This document shows positions 36,680-46,318 of a DNA stretch of 64,000 nt, one piece after another. Both the position numbers and the translations under genes were made by a program. Position 1 is the stretch's first letter, and the number at the start of each line of letters is the position of its first letter. Under the pieces are notes generated by a model, which worked only from the letters and a program-made list of their open reading frames with translations, had not been told where the DNA came from and did not search any database. The stretch comes from DATKFM01 sp963810485 (GTDB lineage Bacteria > Pseudomonadota > Alphaproteobacteria > Dongiales > Dongiaceae), in the NCBI GenBank assembly GCA_963810485.1, contig CAWENQ010000006.1, forward strand, positions 1-64,000, written 5' to 3'.

Positions 36680-38029
36680 GTGCAGGCTCTGACGGAGGTG
36701 ACGTTGGCTCTCTTTCCAACGCGACTGCTTTCTGCAGCGGACCAGCTTGCCGGCGCGTTCGGGATTTTCGAGCACCCGCTGCGGGGCGAGGAGCTGACGC
36801 AGCTTGCAGCAAAGCGCACCGGCTTGACCGACTTTGGCGACAGTTCCTTCGAGGAGCCGCTGGAAATTCTGCTGCGAGACTATGAGAGTGCCGCCGATTT
36901 AAGCCTGTTCGGGCGGATCGCCGCCCGCTGGGACGTGCTGCGGTTCCTCACCAATCTGCTTCGGTTGCACGAAGAGGAACGGCGTTGTCCCGAGATACTG
37001 CGGCAGCCGATCGTCAAGCCGATATTCATCACCGGCATGCCGCGCAGCGGAAGCAGCTTCCTGCATAACCTGCTGGCCCACGACTCCAGCATATTTGCCC
37101 CCTTGTGCTGGGAGACAATCCATCCGTGCCGCTTGCCGGGCGAAGCCGACGGAGATCCCAGTCACCGGCAGAAAATGGTGGATCGCCAGCTTGCCACTTA
37201 CAACCGGCTGGCCCCCGAGCTTGGCGCGCTCCACCCTTTGACCGCGCGGTCGACCCAGGAATGCTCCGAGATCTCGGCACACGTCTTCAGGAGCCGGCGG
37301 TTCGAAACGACGCATCGCCTGCCGCACTATCGAGCCTGGCTGGAACGCGCCGGTGACCTGTCTGCCTACCAATTCCACAAGCGGTTCTTGCAACACCTGC
37401 AGCACCGGAGGGGCCCGGGACGCTGGATCGTCAAATGCCCCGAGCATGTCTTTTCTTTGAACTCGATCAGGACGGTTTACCCTGATGCAGGCTTCGTCTT
37501 CATGCATCGCGATCCGCTTGAGGTGTTGCGATCCCTGGCCAAGCTGACCGAGGTCCTGCGCCGGCCCTTTACGCGCAGCATCGACCGGCTCCAGATCGGC
37601 CGGCAGCTCAGCGATCACTGGGCCCGCGGCGTGGATCTGATGGTGGAAGCCGATGCGGAGTCACAGGGCACCGACCGTCCGATCCTGAACATCCAGCACC
37701 GGCAGCTCATTCAGCAGCCGCTGGCCACGGCTAAGGCGCTCTACAAGCATTTCGGCGTCCCCATCGGCGTAGAGGCCACCGGCCGGCTCGAACGTTTCAT
37801 CGCCGGCCGGCGCAATGGCGGTTACGGCCGCAACCGCTACCGGCCAGAGGAATTCGGGTTGGTGCCGCAAACGGTCGCCCGGCGTTTCCGCGACTATGCG
37901 ACTCATTTCGCTGACGACGGTGAGAATGGCGTGGGCGGGCTCGACAAACGAAGGCAGGTGCCCATATCTAATTTGGCGCCGTCCACCCTCAATGATGTGA
38001 ATAGCGTCAGATCGGCGAATGCCTTCTAG
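36680..38029 (+). CDS. Sulfotransferase-family protein
   Basis: A 449-residue protein with the PAPS-binding P-loop FITGMPRSGSSFLHNLLAHD at about residues 115-134. The 3'-phosphate-binding strand is RWIVKCPEHVFSLNSI...FVFMHRDPLEVLRS. It would transfer sulfate from PAPS to a small molecule or glycan; many such ~400-residue bacterial proteins are of unknown specificity. The start is uncertain: GTG 36,680, or TTG 36,704 which has GGAGG five bases upstream. Followed by a ketopantoate-reductase-like gene after 36 bp. Confidence 0.85.
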   Translation: MQALTEVTLALFPTRLLSAADQLAGAFGIFEHPLRGEELTQLAAKRTGLTDFGDSSFEEPLEILLRDYESAADLSLFGRIAARWDVLRFLTNLLRLHEEERRCPEILRQPIVKPIFITGMPRSGSSFLHNLLAHDSSIFAPLCWETIHPCRLPGEADGDPSHRQKMVDRQLATYNRLAPELGALHPLTARSTQECSEISAHVFRSRRFETTHRLPHYRAWLERAGDLSAYQFHKRFLQHLQHRRGPGRWIVKCPEHVFSLNSIRTVYPDAGFVFMHRDPLEVLRSLAKLTEVLRRPFTRSIDRLQIGRQLSDHWARGVDLMVEADAESQGTDRPILNIQHRQLIQQPLATAKALYKHFGVPIGVEATGRLERFIAGRRNGGYGRNRYRPEEFGLVPQTVARRFRDYATHFADDGENGVGGLDKRRQVPISNLAPSTLNDVNSVRSANAF

Positions 38030-38065
38030 TACCCATCAGCAACGAACTGGAAACCTCGGCGGGTC

Positions 38066-39073
38066 ATGAAGAACAAGGTCCACGTTGTCGGTGCCGGCGG
38101 CATAGGCGTTGTTCTGGCCTGGTCGCTGGCCCGCGCCGGTTGGGACGTGACGCTTGTCGAACGCCGCCCGGAAAAAATCGCCGCCGGCCGGGCCGACGGA
38201 CTTGTCGTCGCCGGCCAAAAGCCGATGAAGATGCCCTTCGTCGCTTTCGCGGATTGGCAGCCGCCCGCCGACGCCGTCATCCTGTTGTGCACCAAGACAT
38301 ATGACAATCTTGCCTTCCTTGCGCGCCTGAAGACCACCGGCCGCCTGGTGCCCGTGCAGAACGGCTATGACACCGTCCTCGATTCCCGCGACTTTGCCGG
38401 CGAAGGCATTGCATCGTTCGTCTCCGAATGCTCGCGCGAGCTGCCGGCCGCGCGCATAACGCGTCCCGGCAGCCTGCATATCGGCGCCCGGCGCCCGGCA
38501 AACGACGATGAGCGCGGCGAATTGGCAAGCCTGGCCGATGCATTGCAGCGGGCCGGTCTGTTCAAGGTCGAGCTGGTCGAGGATGTGCGGCCGTTCAAGG
38601 CCGCCAAGCTGATGTACAGCGCTGCCATCGCTCCGATCGCGGCCGCGGCGGGTGTCGATAACGCCGAACTCATGACCGATACGCTGGCCAAGCAGCTATT
38701 CTTCGGCCTGCTGCAGGAGAACTACGCCGTCCTGCGGCATGCCGGCCTGGCGATGGCGAAGATCGGCCCCTTCCATCCGGACACGGTCGCGCGCATCCTG
38801 CAGACTCGGGCTTGCCTGAGTTGATGTCGATTTTCTTCCGTCCGTCGCTCCGCGGCACCTATTGCTCGATGGCGGCGGACATCGGCCGCGGCGAAACCGA
38901 GATCGACGCCTACAACGGCCACGTCGTGCGGCTGGCCGGCAACTATCCTTGTCCGATCAACCGGGCGGCGGTCAGACATGGTCACGCGCATCACCCGCGA
39001 AGGCATGACGCCGCGGCGCAGCCATCTGGACGAGATGGCTGCAGACCTCCGGAGCCAGGGATGTCTGGCATAA
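38066..39073 (+). CDS. Ketopantoate-reductase-like (PanE/ApbA) dehydrogenase (two frameshifts)
   Basis: N-terminal Rossmann motif VVGAGGIGVVLAWSLARAG, then AVILLCTKTYDN and GRLVPVQNGYD, typical of PanE-like NADPH enzymes. The C-terminal helical domain contains the catalytic Lys in FKAAKLMYSAA. Shifts near 38,810 and 38,970 separate the last ~80 residues: PELMSIFFRPSLRGTY, then RITREGMTPRRSHLDEM to the TAA at 39,071. Whether it makes pantoate or acts on another 2-keto acid is unknown. Confidence 0.8.
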
Positions 39074-39126
39074 GCGGACTACCGGCGGGCGGAACCTCTC
39101 AGTAAGGCCCGACCGGCGCGCCGCGC

Positions 39127-39986
39127 CTACTCCTTCAAGAACGCCAGCACCGCCTCGTTGAACTGCTCGGGATTCTGCAGCATGGCGAAATGGCTCACGC
39201 CCGGCAGGATCACGAGCTTGGCGCCGGGGATAGGCCTTGGCCATCTCCTCGTTGTGCTCCTGGCGGATCGCCTCGTCATGCTCGCCGTCGGCGATGGTGA
39301 CCGGCACCTTGATCGTGGCGAGCTGCTCGGCCTTGTAGTCCGGCTGGGTCGCCCACATCTCGCTGATCTGCGTCGACGAACGCCTCGTACTCGGTCGGCG
39401 TCTTCGACAGCCGCGCATACTCGCCGCCGGCCATTCTCTATATACTGGTTGAACACCGGGTCTCTTGTCGATGTCGTCGTGAGGCCGGCGACGTTGGTGT
39501 TGGCGCCGAAGGCGAACAGCCTGTCGAGACGGTCGGGATGATTCATGGCGATGTCGAGGCCGATGATGCCGCCGTCGCTCCAGCCGACGATCGAGGCCTT
39601 CGGGATCTTCAGGTGAGTCCATGAGGGCGACCACATCGGTCGCCATCAAGCGCGTAGCTGTAGGGCTGCGTCGAGCGGGTCGAGCGGCCATGGCCGCGGC
39701 TGTCGACGACGATGACCTTGTAGCCGGCCGCCGTCAGCGCCGGGATCTGATAGCCCCAGACATCCGAATGGCCGAGGCCGCCATGGAGCATGACCACGGG
39801 ATCGCCGGGGTTCGAAGCACCATAGATCGCGTAGTACATCTGGATATCGTTCACCGGCGCCATGCCGCTCTCGTCGGCTTTGGGCATCGGCGGGAACTTC
39901 GGCAGCGTCTGCCAGGCCTCTTCGGCGGCGGCCGGCGCCACAACTCCAACGATCAGCGCGAAAGCAAGCGTGAGCGACCTGTACAT
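39127..39986 (-). CDS. Secreted alpha/beta hydrolase (several frameshifts)
   Basis: Signal peptide MYRSLTLAFALIVGVVAPAAA. Oxyanion-hole segment VVMLHGGLGHSDVW. Strand VIVVDSRGHGRS. Nucleophile elbow SIVGWSDGGIIGLD. Acid region TIADGEHDEAIRQEH and catalytic His region ILPGVSHFAMLQNPEQF. These lie in alternating frames, needing at least four indels between 39,230 and 39,640. The restored protein is ~285 residues, normal for the family. Substrate unknown. Confidence 0.82.
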
Positions 39987-40223
39987 GGCGTTCCTCCTTA
40001 TGTTCGGCCCTTCCCCGGCCGGCCGGCGGAAGCCGGCATTGTGTTCTGACCGAATGATCCGCCGGGCCAGGGGTAGGGTCAATGGCCGGGCGGTGGCAAT
40101 CACGGGCGGAGAATGATCTCAGCGACCTGGAATGCTGCCAAGCGCGGCCCGTCCGCCGGGCGCCCTTTCTTGCCGTCACCCCGCGCGGGCGCTACAGTTT
40201 GGGAAAATCAGGGAGAGCCGGCC

Positions 40224-40899
40224 ATGAAAAGAAGCGAGATCGATGCCCTGCCGCTGCAGGGCGATGTGTCCTTTCGCGAGCGCGCCATCGAGCCGGGTCG
40301 CGCCGCGCTGCTCGTCATCGATGTGCAGAATGGCGAGTACAATGAAAAGTTGATCAAGGCGGAGCCGCAGCACGAGTATTTCTGGAGCCGGCTGGGCAAG
40401 ACCGTCCTCCCCAATGGCCAGAAGCTGCTGGCGGCCTGCCGTGGCGCGGGCATCGAGGTGCTGTTCACGACCGTCGAATGCTACACGCTGGACGGCCGCG
40501 ACCGCAGCCTTGACTACAAGGTCTCCGGCATCTTCTTCGCCAAGGGCTCGTGGGAGGCGCAGGTCCTCGACGAGTTGAAGCCATTGCCCAACGAGATCGT
40601 CATCCCGAAGATGTCATCAAGCGTCTTCGTTTCGACGAACATCTCCTATGTCCTGCGCAATCTCGGCATCGAATATCTGATGGTCATGGGCTTGCTCACC
40701 GACCAGTGCGTCGAGTTCGGCGGTGCGCGATGCCTGCGACGAGGGTTTCCTTGTCACGCTCATCGAGGACGCATGCGCCACCAAGACCCAGGAACGCCAT
40801 GACGCCACGCTCAGGGCGATCAAGGGGTATTGCCGTCAGCGCAAGACAGAGCAGGTCCTGACCGAGGTCCAAAAGCTGCAGAAACAAGCGGCCGAATAG
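40224..40899 (+). CDS. Isochorismatase-family cysteine hydrolase (one frameshift)
   Basis: A ~224-residue cysteine hydrolase. The catalytic Asp lies in LLVIDVQNGEY, Lys in VIPKMSSSVF, and Cys in GLLTDQCVEF. An extra G at ~40,728 breaks the frame; removing it gives CVEFAVRDACDEGFLVTLIEDAC and a normal C-terminus to the TAG at 40,897. ATG 40,224 follows GGGAGAG. It lies 79 bp before the branched-chain-type importer, so it may hydrolyse an imported amide or carbamate (inference). Confidence 0.87.
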
Positions 40900-40978
40900 G
40901 GGTTGCGGGGTCGATGAGGGCGCCCGGCATGATCGCGCAGCGAATAGAGCCGGCTTGGCCGCTCCACAGGGACGGCCT

Positions 40979-42577
40979 ATGAGTGCCCTCCCGGCCCGGG
41001 AGAATCTTGACCTAGGGGCTCCCGGCGCGCCGGCCCCGTCGAAGGGCGAGCCGGCGCTGGAGCTTGACCAGGTTTCCATCAATTTCGGCGGCGTGCAGGC
41101 GCTCGACAACTTCTCGCTACGGGTCAATGCCGGCGAGATCCGCGGCTTGATTGGCCCGAACGGTTCGGGAAAATCCACGGCGTTCAATGTCATCACCGGC
41201 CTGTACCGGCCCCGCAGCGGCGATGTGCGCGTGGGCGGTCGAACCATCGTCGGCCTGCGGACCGATGAGATCGCCAGCCGCGGCGTGGCACGCACCTTTC
41301 AGTCCTTGCGACTGTTCCATGCCATGAGCGTGATCGAGAATGTGATGCTGGGCACGCATCTGGGTGCACGGCCGCCATCGCCGGCGTCGATCCTCCTGGG
41401 CCTGCCGGCGTCATCGCCGCTTCGAGGCGGAGGTCCGCGCCCGCAGCATGGCCGCGCTCGAAGCCCTGCAGATCGCCGACTACGCCCAGCGACACGGCCG
41501 GCAACCTGCCCTATGGCGTGCAGAAACGGGTCGATCTCGCGCGCAGCCTCGTCGCCAATCCGTCGCTGCTGCTGCTTGATGAGCCGGCGGCGGGCCTGAC
41601 CGGTGCCGAGAGCCATCAGCTCATGGAATTGATCCGGACGCTGCATGCGGAGCACGGCTTCGGCCTGCTCCTGGTCGAGCATGACATGCAGTTCGTCACC
41701 GATCTATGTCCGCGCATCACCGTGATCGATTTCGGCAAGCAGCTCGCGGAAGGCACGCCGGAAGAGGTCCGCGAGAACCGCGACGTCGTCATTGCCTATC
41801 TGGGCACCGGCGAACTCAGCGCCGCCACGAAAGCGGCCGCCGAGAAGGCAAGCAGCGCTCCAGAGCTGGCGCCCGTGCTGGAGATCAAGGACATCGGCGT
41901 GCGGTATGGCGCCGTGTCCGCTTTGCGGGGCGTCTCGATCAAAGTCGCGGCCGGCGGCATCACCACGATTATCGGCGCCAACGGCGCCGGCAAGACCACT
42001 GTGCTGGCGACGGTGAGCGGCATCGTGGCGCCGCATCAGGGGCAGGTGCTGTATGGCGGAAGCGATGTTACGCGGCTGCCCTGCGAGCAGCGCGTGGCGC
42101 GCGGCATCGTCCTGTGTCCCGAGGGCCGCCGGCTTTTCCCCGATATGACGGTGCAGGAGAACCTGCTGCTGGGCGCCTATAACATCACCGACCGCGGCGT
42201 CATCAACAGCGGCCTTGAGCGCGTCTATTCGCTTTTCCCGCGCATCGCCGAACGGCGCCGGCAATCGGCCGGCACGCTATCCGGCGGCGAGCAGCAGATG
42301 GTCGCGATCGGCCGCGCGCTGATGGCCGCCCCGAAGCTGCTTGCTGCTGGACGAACCGTCGCTCGGCTTGGCGCCCAATCTGGTGGAGCTGATCTTCGAG
42401 ACCATCGCCGAGATCCGCAAGCTCGGCTGCTCCATCATGCTGGTGGAACAGAACGCCGCGATGGCCCTGGAGGTCGCAGATTTTGGCTATGTCCTGGAAA
42501 CCGGCGATGTCACGCTCTCCGGCTCCGCAAGGGAGCTCAAGGCGCGGCACGACGTCATCGAAGCCTATCTCGGGTAG
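40979..42577 (+). CDS. Fused LivG-LivF-type ABC ATPase (three frameshifts)
   Basis: Two nucleotide-binding domains in one chain. The first (LivG-like) has GPNGSGKST, LLLLDEPAAGLTG and VEHDMQFV. It ends VIAYLG, then runs in frame through a ~22-residue Ala-rich linker with ATKAAAEKASSAPE. The second (LivF-like) has GANGAGKTT, LSGGEQQMVAIGRALM, LLLDEPSLGLAP and VEQNAAMALE. Indels near 41,400, 41,498 and 42,345 interrupt it; the last is an extra G. The fusion region itself is open in one frame. It powers the importer with LivH, LivM and LivJ-like proteins downstream. Confidence 0.85.
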
Positions 42578-42582
42578 CGCCG

Positions 42583-43480
42583 ATGTCCGAGCTCAGCGAG
42601 TTTCTGCAGCATGCCGCCAATGGCCTGGTGCTGGGATTCCTCTATGCCCTGGTCGCCATCGGGCTGAGCATGGTCTACGGCATTTTGCGCATGATCAACT
42701 TCGCCCATGGCGAAATCCTCATGGCCGGCGTGTTTCTGGCGCTGCCGGTGTCGGCTCTGGGCGCGCCGGCCTGGGTCGTGCTGCTGGCCGGCGTTGCCGG
42801 CGCGACGCTCGTGGGATTGCTGGTGCAGTGGACCATCTACCGGCCGTTATTGAAATCGCCGGAAGTGACATTGCTCGTCGCCTCGCTCGGCGTGTCGCTG
42901 CTGCTGCAGAATGTCGTGCTCATGCTGACCTCGCCGCAACCAAAGCGGCCGGATCCGGCGCCGTTCCTCGATCAGCCGTTCTTGCTCGGCGATATCGTGC
43001 TGCGCAATGTGGATATTGCGATCGTTCTGCTGGCTCTCGGCTCGATGCTGGCAACGCACCTGTTCCTGAAGCGCACCCGTCACGGCAGGGCGCTGCGGGC
43101 GCTGGCGCAGGACATGAGCGCCGCCCGCATGATGGGCGTGCATGTGCCGTTCATGGTGATGATCTGCTTCCTCATCGGATCGGCGCTGGCGGGCGTCGCC
43201 GGCGTCCTCATCGGCTACAAGTACGGGCACCTGACGCCCCTCGCGGGCTTCCTGCCGGGCCTCAAGGGCTTTGTCGCCGCTGTCATCGGCGGCATCGGGT
43301 CCTTTCCCGGCGCCGTGGTCGGCGGCCTGATCCTCGGCCTGCTGGAGACATTCCTGGTCGGCTATCTGCCGGACGCATGGGCCCAGTACCGCGATGCCTA
43401 CGTCTTCCTGGTGTTGATCCTGGTGCTGCTGGTGCGGCCCAGCGGGCTATTCGGCAGAGCCCGAGTCGGTGAAGGTATGA
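42583..43480 (+). CDS. livH: Branched-chain amino-acid-type ABC permease LivH (one frameshift)
   Basis: A ~298-residue permease with LVLGFLYALVAIGLSMVYGILRMINFAHGE (in part), the LivH signature, and LAGVAGVLIGYKYGHLTP. The C-terminal FVAAVIGGIGSFPGAVVGG loop is typical. An extra A near 43,458 hides the true end; removing it gives LFGEPESVKV and a TGA at 43,478. That TGA overlaps the livM ATG by 4 bp. It starts 5 bp after the fused ATPase gene. The symbol follows the family; substrate specificity is not proven. Confidence 0.9.
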
Positions 43481-44553
43481 CGCCCATGACCCGGTCGACG
43501 TCGGCGACTGTTTGCCATGCTGGTGCTCTTCGCGCTCGCGGTGTGGCTGGCGCAGCTCAATCTCAACCCGTTCTATCTGCAGATTCTCGGACTGCTGGGC
43601 ATCAATATCATCGCCACGGTCAGCCTGAACTTCGCTGCCGGCTTCGGCGGCATGTTTTCGCTCGGCCACCCGGCCTTCATGGCGATCGGCGGCTATACCG
43701 CCGCCATTCTGACCTATCCGGTGGCGATGAAGGCATCGCGCATTCCCGGACATCGCCGATTGGCTGCTGCAATTGCAGATGCCGTTCTTGCCGGCGCTGC
43801 TGATCGGCGGACTGGTGGCGGCGTTCGTGCGGCGATCCTCGTGGGCTGGCCGGTGCTGCGGCTGCGCGGACACTATCTCGCTGTGGCGACGCTCGGCCTG
43901 ACGGTCATCGTCCAGGTCGCCATCGTCAATCTGCGCGACTACACCCGGGGCTCACTCGGGCTTTCCGGCATTCCCGCGCTGACGAACCTGTGGTGGATCG
44001 CAGGATTTGTCGTGTCTGACGATCTATGTCGTCTATCGCCTCGTGCATTCGCGCTTCGGCCGTGCCCTTCGCGCGGTCCGCGACGACTATGTGGCGGCGC
44101 AGATGTCCGGCGTCCATGTAGCCCGCACGCGTCTGATCGGCTTCACCGTCGCCGCCTTCTTCGCCGGCATTGCCGGCGGGTTGCTCGGCCATCTCCTGCG
44201 CATCCTGACGCCCGGTCAGTTCTCTTTCAGCGCCGTATTTCTTGGCGTTGCCATGATGATCCTGGGGGGCATGGGCAGCATCACGGGCAGCATCCTGGGC
44301 GCGATTATCATGACCATCCTGCCGCAGCTCATCATCCCGTTCGAGCGCGGGGGCAGCGTCTTGGGCAGTCGAGGTTCCGGCGCTTAACGGATTGACGCAG
44401 ATCGTTACGGCGTTGATCCTGATCGCCGTCATGCTGGTCAGGCCCGCGGGCCTCGCCGGCGCCAAAGAGTTCTCATGGCGGGCCCTGTTCGGCCGGCCGC
44501 GAGCGGGGAAAGGGGACGGCTCCGTGCCAGGTGGCGCCGGGGCCGGGGGTTAG
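43477..44553 (+). CDS. livM: Branched-chain amino-acid-type ABC permease LivM (several frameshifts)
   Basis: Segments in order: AMLVLFALAVWLAQ, INIIATVSLNFAAGFGGMFSLGHPAFMAIGGYTAAIL (in pieces), VLRLRGHYLAVATLG, SRFGRALRAVRDDYVAAQMSGV, LGVAMMILGGMGSITGSILG and LIAVMLVRPAGLAG. Extra bases near 43,495, 43,750, 44,005 and 44,360, and one missing near 43,815, must be corrected; each single change restores the next family block. The Gly-rich tail ends at the TAG at 44,551. Completes the membrane part of the importer. Confidence 0.87.
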
Positions 44554-44590
44554 TGGCAAGACCACCGGGGAGACAACGAGGAGGCTAACA

Positions 44591-45748
44591 ATGAAACGGC
44601 GAACTTTCCTGGTTGCAAGTACGGCGATCGTCGGAACGGCGATGCTGCCGCGAGTTGCCGGAGCGGCTGACCCGATCAAGCTCGGCTCGATTTTCAGCCT
44701 GACCGGCGGCTATGCCACGATCGAGGATCCCGCGCTGAAGGGCGCCAAGCTCGCGATCAAGCAGGTCAACGCGGCCGGCGGCGTGAAGGGACAGCAGATC
44801 GAGCTGATCCAGTATGACGGCAAGAGCACGCTGGCCGATATCGCCAATGCCGCCCAGCGACTGGTCCATGAGGACAAGGTCATTGCGATCATCGGCGTCT
44901 GCGACTCCGGATTCTACCTGGCGAGTGCGCCCATCGCGCAGGATGCCGGCATCCCCTATCTGGACACCGGCGGCACCGTGCCGAACCTGCCGGAGCAGAT
45001 CGGCGAGTTCGCTCATATGATGCCGTTCGGCGACGACTATCAGGCTTATGTCGCAGCCGAGTTCGCCCTCAAGGATCTGGGCGCCAAGAGCGCGTTCCTG
45101 CTGCGGGACAGCGATACCGACTACACCAACGCGATTGCCGACTTCTTCACGGAGCGTTTCCAGAAGGCCGGCGGCAAGATCATCGAGGAGAGCAGCTACC
45201 ACACCGGCGACACCGACTATTCGAGCCACATCACCAAGATCCGCGGCACGGATCCGGCGCCGGACTTCATCTACGCGGCGATGAATCCCGGCGACGACGC
45301 GACCTTCGTGCGCCAGGCCCGCGAAGCCGGCGTGAAGATCCCGATCATCGGCGGCGATGCGTTCGACAACGCCGATCTCGTGAAGAACGCCGGCGCCAAC
45401 AACACCGCCGATGTCTACTTCACGACCCACATGGCGTTGACCAATGACAATCCAGTCGTCGCCAAGTTCATCGAGGCTTATCAGGCCGAATACGGCAACC
45501 CGCCGGAAAACGCCTTTGCCGGACTCGGCTACGATTCCGCGAACCTGATGATCGAAGCGATGAACAAGGCGCCCGACCTCAGCTCGAAGGCGATCAATGA
45601 CGCCATCTTCACCATCACCGCCTTCAGCGGCGTCACCGGCAACGCAGACTTCTCCAACCCGAAGCGGGCGCCGGACAAGGAAGTGACGATCATCGCGGTC
45701 AAGGACGGCAAGTTCGTGCCAATCGGCAACCGCAAGCCGTCGGCGTGA
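44591..45748 (+). CDS. LivJ/LivK-type substrate-binding protein
   Basis: A 385-residue periplasmic protein. The N-terminus MKRRTFLVASTAIVGTAML has a signal ending near VAGA, with paired Arg suggestive of Tat export. The mature part begins DPIKLGSIFSLTGGYATIE, with AAGGVKGQQIELI and IAIIGVCDSGFYLASAPIAQDAGIPYLDTGG (in pieces) typical of Leu/Ile/Val-binding folds. ATG 44,591 follows GAGGAGG-like purines. Last gene of the importer operon, followed by a strong terminator. Ligand uncertain: amino acids, amides or urea. Confidence 0.93.
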   Translation: MKRRTFLVASTAIVGTAMLPRVAGAADPIKLGSIFSLTGGYATIEDPALKGAKLAIKQVNAAGGVKGQQIELIQYDGKSTLADIANAAQRLVHEDKVIAIIGVCDSGFYLASAPIAQDAGIPYLDTGGTVPNLPEQIGEFAHMMPFGDDYQAYVAAEFALKDLGAKSAFLLRDSDTDYTNAIADFFTERFQKAGGKIIEESSYHTGDTDYSSHITKIRGTDPAPDFIYAAMNPGDDATFVRQAREAGVKIPIIGGDAFDNADLVKNAGANNTADVYFTTHMALTNDNPVVAKFIEAYQAEYGNPPENAFAGLGYDSANLMIEAMNKAPDLSSKAINDAIFTITAFSGVTGNADFSNPKRAPDKEVTIIAVKDGKFVPIGNRKPSA

Positions 45749-45789
45749 TTGTTGCCGCGGCTCGCACTGGATACCGAGTTTTGATCATA

Positions 45790-45833
45790 CCCGGAAGGGC
45801 GGCTTTCGAAGCCGCCCTTCCGGGAATTCTTTT
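45790..45833 (+). terminator. Rho-independent terminator of the liv-type operon
   Basis: CCCGGAAGGGCGGCTT (45,790-45,805) pairs perfectly with AAGCCGCCCTTCCGGG (45,809-45,824) around TCG, followed by a T-rich TTCTTTT. It lies 41 bp after the binding-protein stop. Confidence 0.92.
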
Positions 45834-45845
45834 ACTTCGCGAGGC

Positions 45846-45905
45846 AATGTAGGGGCGACCGTCAGACAGATCGCGAAGCGATCTTGCCGAGGTCGCCCCT
45901 ACATT
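45846..45905. repeat. Long-stem extragenic palindrome
   Basis: AATGTAGGGGCGACC (45,846-45,860) pairs perfectly with GGTCGCCCCTACATT (45,891-45,905). The 30-nt loop holds a second hairpin, AGATCGC (45,868-45,874) with GCGATCT (45,878-45,884). The TGTAGGGGCGACC type is a common genomic palindrome family. The remaining sequence up to 46,318 has no gene that I can support. Confidence 0.75.
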
Positions 45906-46318
45906 TTCAATTCTCCGTAGCCTCTGTGGTGAATCCTCCCTCCCCACCCTTGATGTCTGGGTGCAAATTCCCACATCCCGCCCAGGCTTCCACCTTAGGG
46001 GCATTGCGCAGTGTATACAGGAATACAGTCCGCTGACCTGCGTTCGCCGGATCAATCGACCCGCCAGAGCGGCGAAACCGGGTGCAATTCCCTTGCATGG
46101 CATCGTTCCACAAAATTAGGGTCCCCTGGGAATCCGCGTTTTCGCACCTACCGCTTTGGCGCGGCTGGTGAATTCCTGCGCGAAAATGCGGAAAATTGTC
46201 ACCGCAGATCGCGCCGCGCCGCGCCTTTGGCGTGCCGTCATACGGTTGCTATAGTCGACGCCAGAGCCGATCCGAACCGGCCGAACAGCGTCACCCATTG
46301 CGCAAGAAAGCCCCGTCG

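Noticed and set aside
41400..44400. Programmed frameshifting in the liv-type operon
   Set aside because: There are too many sites, most fixed by deleting one base. I see no common slippery heptamer or downstream structure.
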